A DNA stretch of 11,415 nucleotides from Deltaproteobacteria bacterium (GCA_016194835.1 JACQAU010000123.1:1-11415); one strand, 5' to 3'. Shown: positions 1-6,769, counted from the stretch's first letter. Notes: generated from the sequence alone by a model not told the origin. Made by a program: numbers and translations.

Positions 1-132
1 AAAGAATATATTGAATATGTACTTCTTTGCACGGGCCACAAAAAAGAAAAAGCTGCCGATATTCTTAAGATAAACCGAAAAACTCTCTATAGAAAACAAC
101 ATGAATATGAAATTTTTAAACAGAACCATTAG
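1..132 (+). CDS. C-terminal end of a Fis-type DNA-binding regulator (probable sigma-54 activator), 5' part outside window
   Basis: Reading frame 1 is open from the first base to a TAG at 130-132 and gives 43 residues. They form the classic Fis-type helix-turn-helix that ends NtrC-family enhancer-binding proteins: a first helix (KEYIEYVLLCTGHKK), then KAADILKINRKTLYRK with the AA-x-x-L-x-I-x-R-x-T-L-Y-R-K pattern of the recognition helix. In that family this domain binds upstream enhancer sites while an AAA+ domain, not visible here, remodels sigma-54 polymerase. The gene converges on the UspA-like gene and overlaps its 3' end by 17 bp. A sigma-54-type promoter lies at 1034-1050, in front of that neighbour, which fits this reading. 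A small stand-alone Fis-like protein cannot be excluded because the rest of the gene is missing. Confidence 0.82.
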   Translation, partial: KEYIEYVLLCTGHKKEKAADILKINRKTLYRKQHEYEIFKQNH

Positions 133-994
133 TTGATGTACTATGAGCAGCATATTTTGCATGTGTGATGTAGTCTTTTATATTTTCTAAGGCGTCATAG
201 CAGCTACTCTGAAATGGAAACCGTGCAACGTAAATTGGACAACTGGATGAAAGTGAAGAAAGTTTCAGATATTTTATGTCTTTTGGATCAAACGAAATTA
301 AATCATAGTTACCTTCTATTTGAGTTTGTAAAATTTCATCTTCTAAAGAATTAGGATCATCTTTGCCTATTTTTATATCAACCAAAACCCCTTCTTGTTT
401 AGCTATTTTGAACCATTGAGAAATAGTCTTTAGATGGGAGTTTCGTTCCATCATCAAACCAGGATCGTAAAATGGAATTCCGGTGCCTGATATGATTTCT
501 GCTGAAAAGAAGTAATTTTTCGTTTTTTTTATAAATTTATAGAAAATTGTGAGTTTGGCATTTAATTTTTTTGCTATTTTTAAAATATTTTTAAATTCGT
601 CGTATTCTTGAGAGAAATTTGGAGAGCCAGGAAAAAACGTTAAATACATAATATTGCTGATCTTTTGATTTAACCTAATATTTGGCTGTGAAACTATAAC
701 TGGTATTTTTGATTCTAAACAAAGAAGTTCGGAGAAGTGTAAATTAAAGAAATTAAAAAATTTTTTCTTAAAATCATCCATAACAATTACCAAATCAGTG
801 TGTGTAATATGAGTGTAAAATGACAAATATTGAGAACGGGATAGATCTGTATCGAAATTAATTAATTCTTTGAAGTTAAGCAAAATTTTCATGCATAAGT
901 CTGCGTTAAAACATGATGACGCATCAATGGCTATTTTAATTTGCTTAAAAGATTCTGAAGCCATTTGACCAGAAGTCATTTGAGATGATGTCAC
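116..994 (-). CDS. Tandem universal-stress-protein (UspA)-like protein
   Basis: 292 residues that read as two degenerate UspA folds. Domain 1 (about residues 18-108) starts with the strand KIAIDASS and ends SKIPVIVSQP. Domain 2 (about 112-262) has LKIAKKLNAKLTIFYKF, a central helix WFKIAKQEGVLVDIKIG, YDLISFDPK and a final strand CPIYVARF, all at the places expected of UspA. The glycine-rich ATP-binding motif (G-x2-G-x9-G-S/T) normally found just before the last strand is absent, so it probably belongs to the non-ATP-binding type. The start is GTG: GAAAGG lies at 1001-1006 with 6-base spacing from the GGA edge, whereas the in-frame ATGs at 979 and 964 have no ribosome site. A short repeat, MTSSQMTSGQM, begins the protein. 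The role is presumably cytoplasmic stress response. Membership is inferred from pattern, not from a search. Confidence 0.68.
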   Translation of the reverse strand: MTSSQMTSGQMASESFKQIKIAIDASSCFNADLCMKILLNFKELINFDTDLSRSQYLSFYTHITHTDLVIVMDDFKKKFFNFFNLHFSELLCLESKIPVIVSQPNIRLNQKISNIMYLTFFPGSPNFSQEYDEFKNILKIAKKLNAKLTIFYKFIKKTKNYFFSAEIISGTGIPFYDPGLMMERNSHLKTISQWFKIAKQEGVLVDIKIGKDDPNSLEDEILQTQIEGNYDLISFDPKDIKYLKLSSLSSSCPIYVARFPFQSSCYDALENIKDYITHAKYAAHSTSTNGSV

Positions 995-1000
995 ACACGC

Positions 1001-1006
1001 CTTTCT
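1001..1006 (-). promoter_or_regulatory. Ribosome binding site that fixes the GTG start of the UspA-like gene
   Basis: GAAAGG on the minus strand lies 6 bases before the GTG at 994. The two later in-frame ATG codons (979, 964) lack any purine-rich sequence at the right distance, so this site selects the GTG. Confidence 0.6.
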
Positions 1007-1033
1007 ATTAGATAGAACTGTTATGTTTATGCT

Positions 1034-1050
1034 AGCAATTCTTGTGCCAA
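1034..1050 (-). promoter_or_regulatory. Sigma-54 (RpoN) promoter of the UspA-like gene
   Basis: The minus strand reads TTGGCACAAGAATTGCT. It matches the -24/-12 consensus TGGCAC-N5-TTGCW, with the diagnostic GG and GC separated by exactly 10 bases. Transcription would start near 1023, giving a leader of about 30 bases before the GTG at 994. The site lies in the 98-bp gap after the 231-residue gene, so the UspA-like gene need not depend on readthrough. The Fis-type regulator tail at 1-132 is the obvious candidate activator. Confidence 0.7.
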
Positions 1051-1092
1051 TGGTTTTTGTCGTGTCTTTTCGTATATGTCTTGTCGCATAGG

Positions 1093-1788
1093 TCAGTCTG
1101 TAATGACTATTGATCTACCCAATTTTGCCCCATTTTGCCAAAAGCCAAAGTGCCTTCTTTCCCGATTCTTAGCCATTCCTAGTGATTGTTCTTCTTGATT
1201 ATGATCGAGTTCTGAGCAAGCCTGACTATAACGTCTAATTAAAGTTTCTCCAGTTATAAATACTTCTACCGTTTCGTCGGCGTGTGCTACTAACTCTTGA
1301 GCTAAGTGAAATCCAAAGTTTTCATATGGTTTGAAATTAATATCGTACGGTAACATGAAAAAAGTGAGTTTGTCTATTTCAGGTTTGAGCTTAGCATTGG
1401 TTGGCCACATGTAAAAAGTATTTTTTTTTATTTCTTCACTTAGAACAGAAGTATCTATTAGTTTATCAGCAAGTTCGATTAGTCTGCCTACATTAATTGG
1501 TTTATCAGGAACCATGAGTTTATCAATAAGTCTAAGAAAATCATCTCCTTCTATGCGCATCATAAATCTTTTCGGATCGAATGACGGGAGTTCTTCTACC
1601 ATAATAAAGCCTACTGATTGTAAAAGGTCCACTTGATCTTCTGTGACTCTTGTAAAAAAAGTATAGTCTGTATATATCTCTCCTTGCGTTGCGGACATAG
1701 ACAATGTTGTTGGGCGTGTTTTTATTAAGTAATTGCCAAAAGAATGTGGACCATTGTTTGTAAGTAGCCGACCCTCAATTGATAACAT
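1093..1788 (-). CDS. Unknown protein with two copies of a ~48-residue repeat, partner of the upstream 541-residue protein
   Basis: 231 residues, no signal peptide, no recognised domain. Two segments match each other and the upstream protein: residues 42-90 (starts YTFFTRV, then VGF, then PKRFMMRIEGDDF) and about 141-189 (starts LTFFMLPY, then FGF, then ETVEVFITGETL). The shared pattern is F-F/Y-x-R/L, about 10 residues, G-F, about 12 residues, then a hydrophobic strand and an acidic turn. Residues 17-37, with SMSATQGEI, match the upstream protein near its residue 455 (VMSATITEI). The ATG overlaps the previous TAA by one base (TAATG), so translation is probably coupled; only a weak GAAG precedes it. 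The protein looks like a C-terminal-half homologue of its neighbour. Function unknown; the GF-centred repeat vaguely recalls the end of GNAT acetyltransferases, but I would not assign that. Confidence 0.7.
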   Translation of the reverse strand: MLSIEGRLLTNNGPHSFGNYLIKTRPTTLSMSATQGEIYTDYTFFTRVTEDQVDLLQSVGFIMVEELPSFDPKRFMMRIEGDDFLRLIDKLMVPDKPINVGRLIELADKLIDTSVLSEEIKKNTFYMWPTNAKLKPEIDKLTFFMLPYDINFKPYENFGFHLAQELVAHADETVEVFITGETLIRRYSQACSELDHNQEEQSLGMAKNRERRHFGFWQNGAKLGRSIVITD

Positions 1789-3413
1789 TATTGTACTTCT
1801 ATTTCTGCAAAAAAAGTTGGATTTAAAGCAATTAGTTGTTTTTTTACTTTCATTAATTCTTTGCCATTTATAGCTATTAACATCCTGGCAGGACTCAATG
1901 AATCAAATATTTTTATGGGCTTAAATCCAAGCCGTGTATATTCATTATAACTCGAAAGATCTATTCTGGTATAAAAAGTTGTGTGTTCTAAAAGTTCCCA
2001 AAGTTTATCTGGGATATCCATTATCTCGGTTATAGTTGCTGACATGACTAAGTTTTCGGATGCTTTTCCCGCATATTCTTTTTTGAGTTTAAAACCAGCT
2101 TTTATGTAATCAGAAATTTGTCTTCTTCTTATTCTTATCGTAAAAGCTTTATTTTCTATTTCGCCACTAGAATTATGCGTCAGTAACCATAAAACATGAG
2201 GTAAAGCTGAAGATATATCCAGTGGGCTAAAAGGCCCGCCACTTGGATATTCAAATGTAAGTGCAGTGTCAGTAATTCTGATGATTTCAGAGCTGTGATT
2301 TATAAATAAAGCTGTAGCAGGAGTATCATATAAAAAAAATAGCGCATTAATAGAGTTTGTAAAACCTTCTTTTTTGCGGGTTTGTTCTATTTCGGGAAAT
2401 AAACCAAAAGGATCAAATTTGTCGATAGCGTCTTCTAGCGGTATCCTGAAAATTGCATGTTTTCGAGATCGCGCAAACACCTTAAAACCATAATGATGGG
2501 CGCTATAGAGATTTTCGTGTGCTTCATCAAGAGCGCGTAAATAAATAAAACACTTTTTTGGATCTTGCTTATTAAGAATTATTGCATCAACTGCCACTAA
2601 AAATGTAATATATCGTAGATTGAGCATAGTTATTTTAGACGATAACGTTGATGGAGTTCTTATTGTTGTATCTGTTCTGCTAAAAGTAGCGTGACCCACA
2701 TCGTAAATCATAGCTTCCATTTTACGATTTAAAACAATTTCGTTTTTTAGTTTCTTGGTTGGTCTCTTTGCTGATTCTTGAGGCTCTCCTGTTGCAATTA
2801 ATTTAGCCCCTCCAGTCTTTAGCATCCATTGAAATGCTTCAGTTATTTTCCAGCCAGTTTCTAGCATCCATGGTAGCTTCTCATATGTAAATTTAGTTGG
2901 GTAACCATCTTTGTTCATCTTACTTGGTGATTGTCCTCTTACAAGCCTAATTGAGGTGAGCGTATCTTGTGGTAATGGAATTTTTGCTCCAGGTCCAAGT
3001 TTTGTTTCTATTCTAGTCATTAGTTCAGGATTTTCTACGTCTGGTTTTAAATTATCTTTAACTTCAGATACTCCGAAGAATCCTCGTTCAAACATACGAG
3101 TAATGGGTAATATGTCGCCTTCATGTGGTCCCATTGCTCTATGAGATATACGAAAGGATTGACCTAAATCAGCTTTGAGGCCATCAAGTGTAAACACAAA
3201 AACAGTTCCATTGATTAATTGTATATTACCATCACTTAAGTGATCTATTGTCCTAACGACTATTGGTGGAATGGCCGTTATATCATCTAAGGCGAGTAAG
3301 AGATCCTCACAATATTGACTAAACCCAATATTTGTCGCGTGTGTGTTAAAAATACCAACGCTAGTAAAAAATAAAACTATATAAAACAATGAGATAGTAG
3401 TTTTTTTAAACAT
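1788..3413 (-). CDS. Unknown secreted/periplasmic protein with degenerate GF-centred repeats
   Basis: 541 residues. An N-terminal signal peptide is clear: MFKKTT, a hydrophobic stretch of about 15 residues, then a likely signal-peptidase-I site after NTHA (residue 26), so the protein is exported. No known catalytic motif is recognised. At least three related segments are visible: about 287-332 (FIYLR, YGFK, AIFRIPLEDAI), 422-466 (FTIRI, AGFK, VMSATITEI) and 478-527 (FYTRI, LGFK, ARMLIAINGKEL). The same repeat occurs in the next gene. A shorter doublet, WMLETG/WMLKTG, sits at 182-201. The start ATG has no good ribosome site but gives a complete signal peptide. An A7 run lies at codons 3-5 and a T7 run at codons 533-535. 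The gene is divergent from the sensor kinase. Function unknown; the operon pairing suggests the two repeat proteins act together. Confidence 0.75.
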   Translation of the reverse strand: MFKKTTISLFYIVLFFTSVGIFNTHATNIGFSQYCEDLLLALDDITAIPPIVVRTIDHLSDGNIQLINGTVFVFTLDGLKADLGQSFRISHRAMGPHEGDILPITRMFERGFFGVSEVKDNLKPDVENPELMTRIETKLGPGAKIPLPQDTLTSIRLVRGQSPSKMNKDGYPTKFTYEKLPWMLETGWKITEAFQWMLKTGGAKLIATGEPQESAKRPTKKLKNEIVLNRKMEAMIYDVGHATFSRTDTTIRTPSTLSSKITMLNLRYITFLVAVDAIILNKQDPKKCFIYLRALDEAHENLYSAHHYGFKVFARSRKHAIFRIPLEDAIDKFDPFGLFPEIEQTRKKEGFTNSINALFFLYDTPATALFINHSSEIIRITDTALTFEYPSGGPFSPLDISSALPHVLWLLTHNSSGEIENKAFTIRIRRRQISDYIKAGFKLKKEYAGKASENLVMSATITEIMDIPDKLWELLEHTTFYTRIDLSSYNEYTRLGFKPIKIFDSLSPARMLIAINGKELMKVKKQLIALNPTFFAEIEVQ

Positions 3414-3440
3414 ATTGTATACAAAAATTATTCACTTTAT

Positions 3441-3462
3441 CACACACTTACTTAGTGATGTG
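3441..3462. repeat. Inverted repeat in the divergent promoter region
   Basis: CACACACT (3441-3448), loop TACTT, AGTG, one extra A, TGTG (ending 3462): eight pairs with a single bulge. It lies between the 541-residue gene and the sensor kinase gene, about 30 bp from the former's start, a suitable place for an operator. No binding protein can be named. Confidence 0.35.
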
Positions 3463-3530
3463 GCAGACTACTTATATCATATTAGTAGAATAAATAATAG
3501 TAGCGTTTTTTCCTTGGCTATACTAAAGAT

Positions 3531-3536
3531 TATAAT
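3531..3536 (+). promoter_or_regulatory. Candidate -10 box for the hybrid sensor kinase gene
   Basis: An exact TATAAT lies 66 bases before the preferred ATG. No convincing -35 hexamer is seen 16-18 bases upstream (the region is T-rich), so the call rests on the -10 box alone in very AT-rich DNA. The rest of the gene-free stretch 3414-3602 holds only the inverted repeat at 3441-3462. Confidence 0.3.
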
Positions 3537-3602
3537 GGACAAAATCTTAATATATTGCTATTAAATATCTGTTTTGAGTTAGGTTTAAAAAGAGTTATGT
3601 TA

Positions 3603-6017
3603 ATGAATTTATTAAAGAAATATATTAGGTCAGTTAGTTCGTTTGTTTATTCATTAGTTGTTCTAGCAAATAGTAAACTTGTGTTTACTCGTATAAGAAA
3701 TGTTGCACTATGCGGTTTGTTTTTTACAATCATTACTGTTGTGGTGGCACCTCATAGTGTAATTGGCTTAAAGGCTTTAATTGCATTTGGTTTTGTTATG
3801 ATTTTTTTTCTGTCAGCTCAAACAAATAAGCAATGCCTGGTTTGTGCTGAAAAAAGAAAGCTAAACACTTTTATTAGGGTATTAGATACAGTGTCTGAAG
3901 GAATTACCTTATATGGTGCAGATAAGAAATATATTTACTCTAATCTTGCAGCCGCAAAAATGTTGGGATTTCAATCAGTAGAAAGTTTGCTTAAAGCTAA
4001 AACAGATGGTATAAGCAACGGTTTTAAAGCTTGGGATAATTCAGGCAATGTTATTTCTAATTATGATTTTTTAAATTATAAAAATTTTAACTATGAACAA
4101 TCATCAGACATGACTATTCGTATGCAAGATATTAAAACAGGCGAAGAAACATGGAGAACAATAAAATCTATTCCTTTAGTCAATGGTCAAAATAAACTAG
4201 ATTTTTCTATTCAACTTGCAAGTGATATTACTGAAAAGAAGATTTCAGAAAATAAGTTAAAATTTTTAGCAGAAATTGGCCAAATACTCTCCTCATCGAT
4301 TGATTATTACGATAGAATTCGAGCTTTTGCTAAACTTTGTGTGCCCTTTATGGCAGATTGGTGCATTGTTGATATTTTAGAAGAAAATCAAAAACTAAGC
4401 CGTTTGGCTGCAGCAAATGCAGATTCAGAAAAAATAAGATTAAGTTATGAGCTGTATAATACCTACCCACCAGATCCAAGTCATCCTGTCGGTGTGTACA
4501 GTGTGATAAAATCAGAAAAAACAATCATGTTTTCAAATATTGCCGATTCCTTAATAAAAAACCTATCAAAAGATAAAAAACACTACGAGATGTTAAAGCG
4601 GTTTAATGCAAAAGCTTATATGTGTGTTCCGCTTTTGATGAGAGACAGGAAAATAGGCGCTGTCTCGCTTGTTATGTCTGAATCAAATCGTATGTTTACA
4701 CAAAAAGATGTTGTATTTGCCGAGGATGTTTGTAAAAGAGCAGCAGTTGCGATTGATAATGCTAGACTTTATAGCGAGGCAAAAAAAGTATTTAATCATC
4801 TGAATGACTCTGTAAAAGTTAAAGATCAATTTATAGCTAATGTTAGTCATGAAATACGTACTCCGCTGAATGGTATAATGGGAACTGTAGATTTACTGAC
4901 TCATACTTCCCTTAATGAAAATCAAAATAAATTAGTGCATATACTAAATGTTTCTAGTCACACATTGTTGGATATTGTCAATAGTATTTTAGATTTTTCA
5001 AAAATCGAATCTGGCAAGATTGAATTAGACAGTATTGATTTTTCTTTGTTATCGGTTGTCACAAATCAAGTAGAGCTATTAAGAGCAAAGGCTAATCAAA
5101 AAGGTGTTGAACTAGATTTTTTTATTTCTCCTGGTATTCCTTCAGTATTAAATGGTGATCCTGGCAGGTTGTCACAAATACTGCTGAATATTATAGGAAA
5201 TGCAATTAAGTTCACTAATCGTGGAAAGATATATATTCATGGCATGCTGGATGATGTCTCGCAAAATCTAGCCGAAATAAAAACTAAAGTTAAATTGCGT
5301 TTTATGGTGTCTGATACAGGCATTGGTCTCACAGAGTTAGAATGTGAAAAAATTTTCCAGCCGTTTACTCAAGCAGATCCCACAATAGGTGCGAAATATG
5401 GCGGTACGGGATTGGGGTTAACTATTTGCAAGCATCTTGTTGAGATTATGGGGGGACAAATAGGTGTAGAAAGCAAAAAAGATCATGGATCTAAATTTTG
5501 GTTTACTCTTAATTTTGCTACTACACAGTTGCAAGAAGAGCCCAAGAAAGAAATGGTCAAAGACGTTGAGGTAGGCCAAGTTATTGAGGAGAAGTCAGGC
5601 GGTGACATAAAAAAAGAAAAACAGAAAAAAATTCTAGTTGTCGAAGATAACGCTATCAATCAGCTAGTGACAAGACAACAACTTGCAATACTGGGTTATG
5701 AGCCGCATTCGGTTACTAGCGGAAAAGCAGCTATTGCTGCTATTGCAAATGCTTCGTATGATCTGGTTTTGATGGATTGTATGATGCCTGAATTAGATGG
5801 GTTTAAGACAACACGGCTTATTAGAAGTTTAGAAATGTATGATAATGAAAAGAATAATAAAGGCGCCAGCAATCGTATGCCAATTATTGCACTAACGGCT
5901 TATAATCGTAAACAAGACATTGAAAGATGTTTAGAGTTTGGGATGGATGATTATATTTCTAAACCCACCAATATTGAGCAACTCGGAAATGTAATAAAAA
6001 GACATTTGCCTAATTAG
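3603..6017 (+). CDS. Membrane-bound hybrid sensor histidine kinase (PAS-GAF-HisKA-HATPase-REC)
   Basis: 804 residues from ATG 3603, chosen because AAAGAG at 3589-3594 is 8 bases upstream; ATG 3597 (spacing 2) and TTG 3555 are alternatives in the same frame. Two transmembrane helices lie at about 33-71 with almost no periplasmic loop. A PAS domain (about 90-212) and a GAF domain (about 218-389) follow. The kinase core has H-box VSHEIRTPLNGI with phosphoaccepting His416, N-box LLNIIGNAIKF (Asn533), SDTGIGL, FQPFTQAD and GGTGLGL. The C-terminal receiver (about 676-802) keeps the acidic pair Glu681/Asp682, phosphoacceptor Asp725 in LMDCMMPELDG, Thr765 and Lys787 (SKP). All catalytic residues are intact. 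The signal is likely cytoplasmic or membrane-derived. No separate response regulator or Hpt protein is adjacent, so the phosphorelay partner is elsewhere. Confidence 0.95.
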   Translation: MNLLKKYIRSVSSFVYSLVVLANSKLVFTRIRNVALCGLFFTIITVVVAPHSVIGLKALIAFGFVMIFFLSAQTNKQCLVCAEKRKLNTFIRVLDTVSEGITLYGADKKYIYSNLAAAKMLGFQSVESLLKAKTDGISNGFKAWDNSGNVISNYDFLNYKNFNYEQSSDMTIRMQDIKTGEETWRTIKSIPLVNGQNKLDFSIQLASDITEKKISENKLKFLAEIGQILSSSIDYYDRIRAFAKLCVPFMADWCIVDILEENQKLSRLAAANADSEKIRLSYELYNTYPPDPSHPVGVYSVIKSEKTIMFSNIADSLIKNLSKDKKHYEMLKRFNAKAYMCVPLLMRDRKIGAVSLVMSESNRMFTQKDVVFAEDVCKRAAVAIDNARLYSEAKKVFNHLNDSVKVKDQFIANVSHEIRTPLNGIMGTVDLLTHTSLNENQNKLVHILNVSSHTLLDIVNSILDFSKIESGKIELDSIDFSLLSVVTNQVELLRAKANQKGVELDFFISPGIPSVLNGDPGRLSQILLNIIGNAIKFTNRGKIYIHGMLDDVSQNLAEIKTKVKLRFMVSDTGIGLTELECEKIFQPFTQADPTIGAKYGGTGLGLTICKHLVEIMGGQIGVESKKDHGSKFWFTLNFATTQLQEEPKKEMVKDVEVGQVIEEKSGGDIKKEKQKKILVVEDNAINQLVTRQQLAILGYEPHSVTSGKAAIAAIANASYDLVLMDCMMPELDGFKTTRLIRSLEMYDNEKNNKGASNRMPIIALTAYNRKQDIERCLEFGMDDYISKPTNIEQLGNVIKRHLPN

Positions 6018-6019
6018 GC

Positions 6020-6283
6020 TTATATATTAGAATAAACATCTCTTCTGTGGCCAATTTTTATTACATAAACAATGATGGTTTTCCTATCTATTGAATAAAT
6101 AATTCTATAATCTCCAACTCTTAATTTCATTAGACCTTTTAAATTTCTTCTTAGAGGAATACCAAATCGAATAGGATCGCTAACTAATTTTTCTTCTATT
6201 GCACGTTGAATAATATAAAGAATATCTTTAGATATTCTCTTTAAATCTTTTTTTACAGATTTTTTGTAGACGATATGCCACAT
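6020..6283 (-). CDS. RelE/ParE-family toxin of a type II toxin-antitoxin module
   Basis: 87 residues, the normal size for RelE/ParE toxins. It shows the family pattern: an early strand IVYKKSVKKDLKRI, a Pro at SDP before the basic LRRNLKGL, then KLRVGDYRIIYSID and the terminal strand VIKIGHRRDVY. In RelE members these basic and aromatic C-terminal residues act in ribosome-dependent mRNA cleavage; ParE members instead poison gyrase, and sequence alone does not decide between them, though the GHRRDVY end favours RelE. The ATG follows the antitoxin TAA with no gap and has no own ribosome site, so translation is coupled to the antitoxin. The toxin stop is only 2 bp from the stop of the convergent sensor kinase. 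Confidence 0.9.
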   Translation of the reverse strand: MWHIVYKKSVKKDLKRISKDILYIIQRAIEEKLVSDPIRFGIPLRRNLKGLMKLRVGDYRIIYSIDRKTIIVYVIKIGHRRDVYSNI

Positions 6284-6508
6284 TTATTGTTTTTTCCAAA
6301 TCTGCTTGTGAGATATAATTTTTTCACCTTCTCTTTCGGCAGCAATTTTTGCAAAATATAAATCTTCTTGGAGTTCAAGAGCTTCTTTTGCTAGTTCAAT
6401 AACAACAGCAGATAAGGAGGGAGCTTTTTTTAGTTCTTTTAGTGCTTCTAGCTCGCTATATAAACTATCATCAATCGACAAATTAATTCTCTTTTTCAGG
6501 GTAGGCAT
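6284..6508 (-). CDS. Ribbon-helix-helix antitoxin paired with the RelE-type toxin
   Basis: 74 residues. The N-terminal half is a ribbon-helix-helix (CopG/Arc-like) DNA-binding fold: basic strand LKKRINLSIDDSLYSELEAL, then LSAVVIELAKEAL. The C-terminal tail (EDLYFAKIAAERE onwards) is charged and helical, as expected for the toxin-neutralising part. The frame is open further upstream to 6640, but ATG 6508 is clearly the start: AGGAG at 6516-6520 sits 7 bases before it, and the upstream extension would run through the promoter and operator. First gene of the toxin-antitoxin operon, and probably autorepressing through the palindrome at 6525-6550. Confidence 0.88.
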   Translation of the reverse strand: MPTLKKRINLSIDDSLYSELEALKELKKAPSLSAVVIELAKEALELQEDLYFAKIAAEREGEKIISHKQIWKKQ

Positions 6509-6524
6509 TATCCATCTCCTATTT

Positions 6525-6550
6525 TTAGTGTAACACCTGAGTAACACTAA
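6525..6550. promoter_or_regulatory. Palindromic operator of the toxin-antitoxin operon
   Basis: TTAGTGTAAC (6525-6534), six bases, then GTAACACTAA (6541-6550): 9 of 10 arm positions are complementary. The motif GTAACAC also occurs as a direct repeat inside it. It fills the space between the -35 and -10 boxes and ends just before the ribosome site, the usual place for repression by a ribbon-helix-helix antitoxin. Confidence 0.65.
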
Positions 6551-6555
6551 GTCAA
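6527..6555 (-). promoter_or_regulatory. Sigma-70-type promoter of the toxin-antitoxin operon
   Basis: TTGACT (minus strand, 6550-6555) is followed after exactly 17 bases by TACACT (6527-6532): 5/6 and 4/6 matches to consensus. Transcription would start close to 6520, leaving a leader of about a dozen bases beginning at the AGGAG ribosome site. Confidence 0.6.
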
Positions 6556-6607
6556 TTGTTTTATTTCTAGGGGTGAATAAACTGGTTGGGCCATAACTAG
6601 TGGTTTG

Positions 6608-6671
6608 AAAAATAGCGGGGATAGGATTGTGCTGAAGCACCCACGGCTCACTCGTTTCAAATCCTACCCAC
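6608..6671 (-). terminator. Terminator-like branched hairpin after the tRNA gene, built from tRNA 3'-end sequence
   Basis: On the minus strand GGGTAGGATT (6660-6669) pairs with AATCCTATCCC (6618-6628) with one bulged base. The loop contains a second hairpin, GTGC-TTCA-GCAC, and the closing arm is followed by CGC and TATTTTT. It begins 25 bases past the tRNA end and could stop the tRNA transcript before the toxin-antitoxin operon. It could instead be a remnant of a tRNA-targeted integration; the two ideas do not exclude each other. Confidence 0.45.
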
Positions 6672-6695
6672 TATGAATTTTGCAATAAATAAATT

Positions 6696-6711
<16 letters not shown>
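6614..6711. repeat. Direct and inverted partial copies of the tRNA-fMet 3' end
   Basis: AGCGGGGATAGGATT at 6614-6628 matches 14 of 15 bases of AGCGGGGGTAGGATT at 6697-6711, the acceptor/T-arm end of the tRNA gene, in the same orientation and 83 bp apart. TTCAAATCCTACCC at 6656-6669 is a perfect 14-bp inverted copy of 6702-6715. No gene lies between the copies. The remainder of the gene-free stretch, 6556-6607, shows nothing recognisable. Confidence 0.7.

Positions 6712-6769
<58 letters not shown>

Noticed and set aside
2911..3144. 77-residue plus-strand open frame inside the 541-residue gene
   Set aside because: Antisense to a coherent coding region with signal peptide and repeats; no ribosome site or family resemblance.
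1093..3413. Assigning the repeat proteins to GNAT acetyltransferases
   Set aside because: The repeat's LGFK resembles the end of GNAT domains, but the acetyl-CoA loop (Q/R-x-x-G-x-G/A) is not seen.
3555..3602. TTG start at 3555 for the sensor kinase
   Set aside because: No ribosome site before it; ATG 3603 has AAAGAG at a proper distance and already includes both membrane helices.
6509..6640. Longer N-terminus for the antitoxin
   Set aside because: It would run through the promoter and operator and lacks a ribosome site; AGGAG at 6516-6520 marks ATG 6508.
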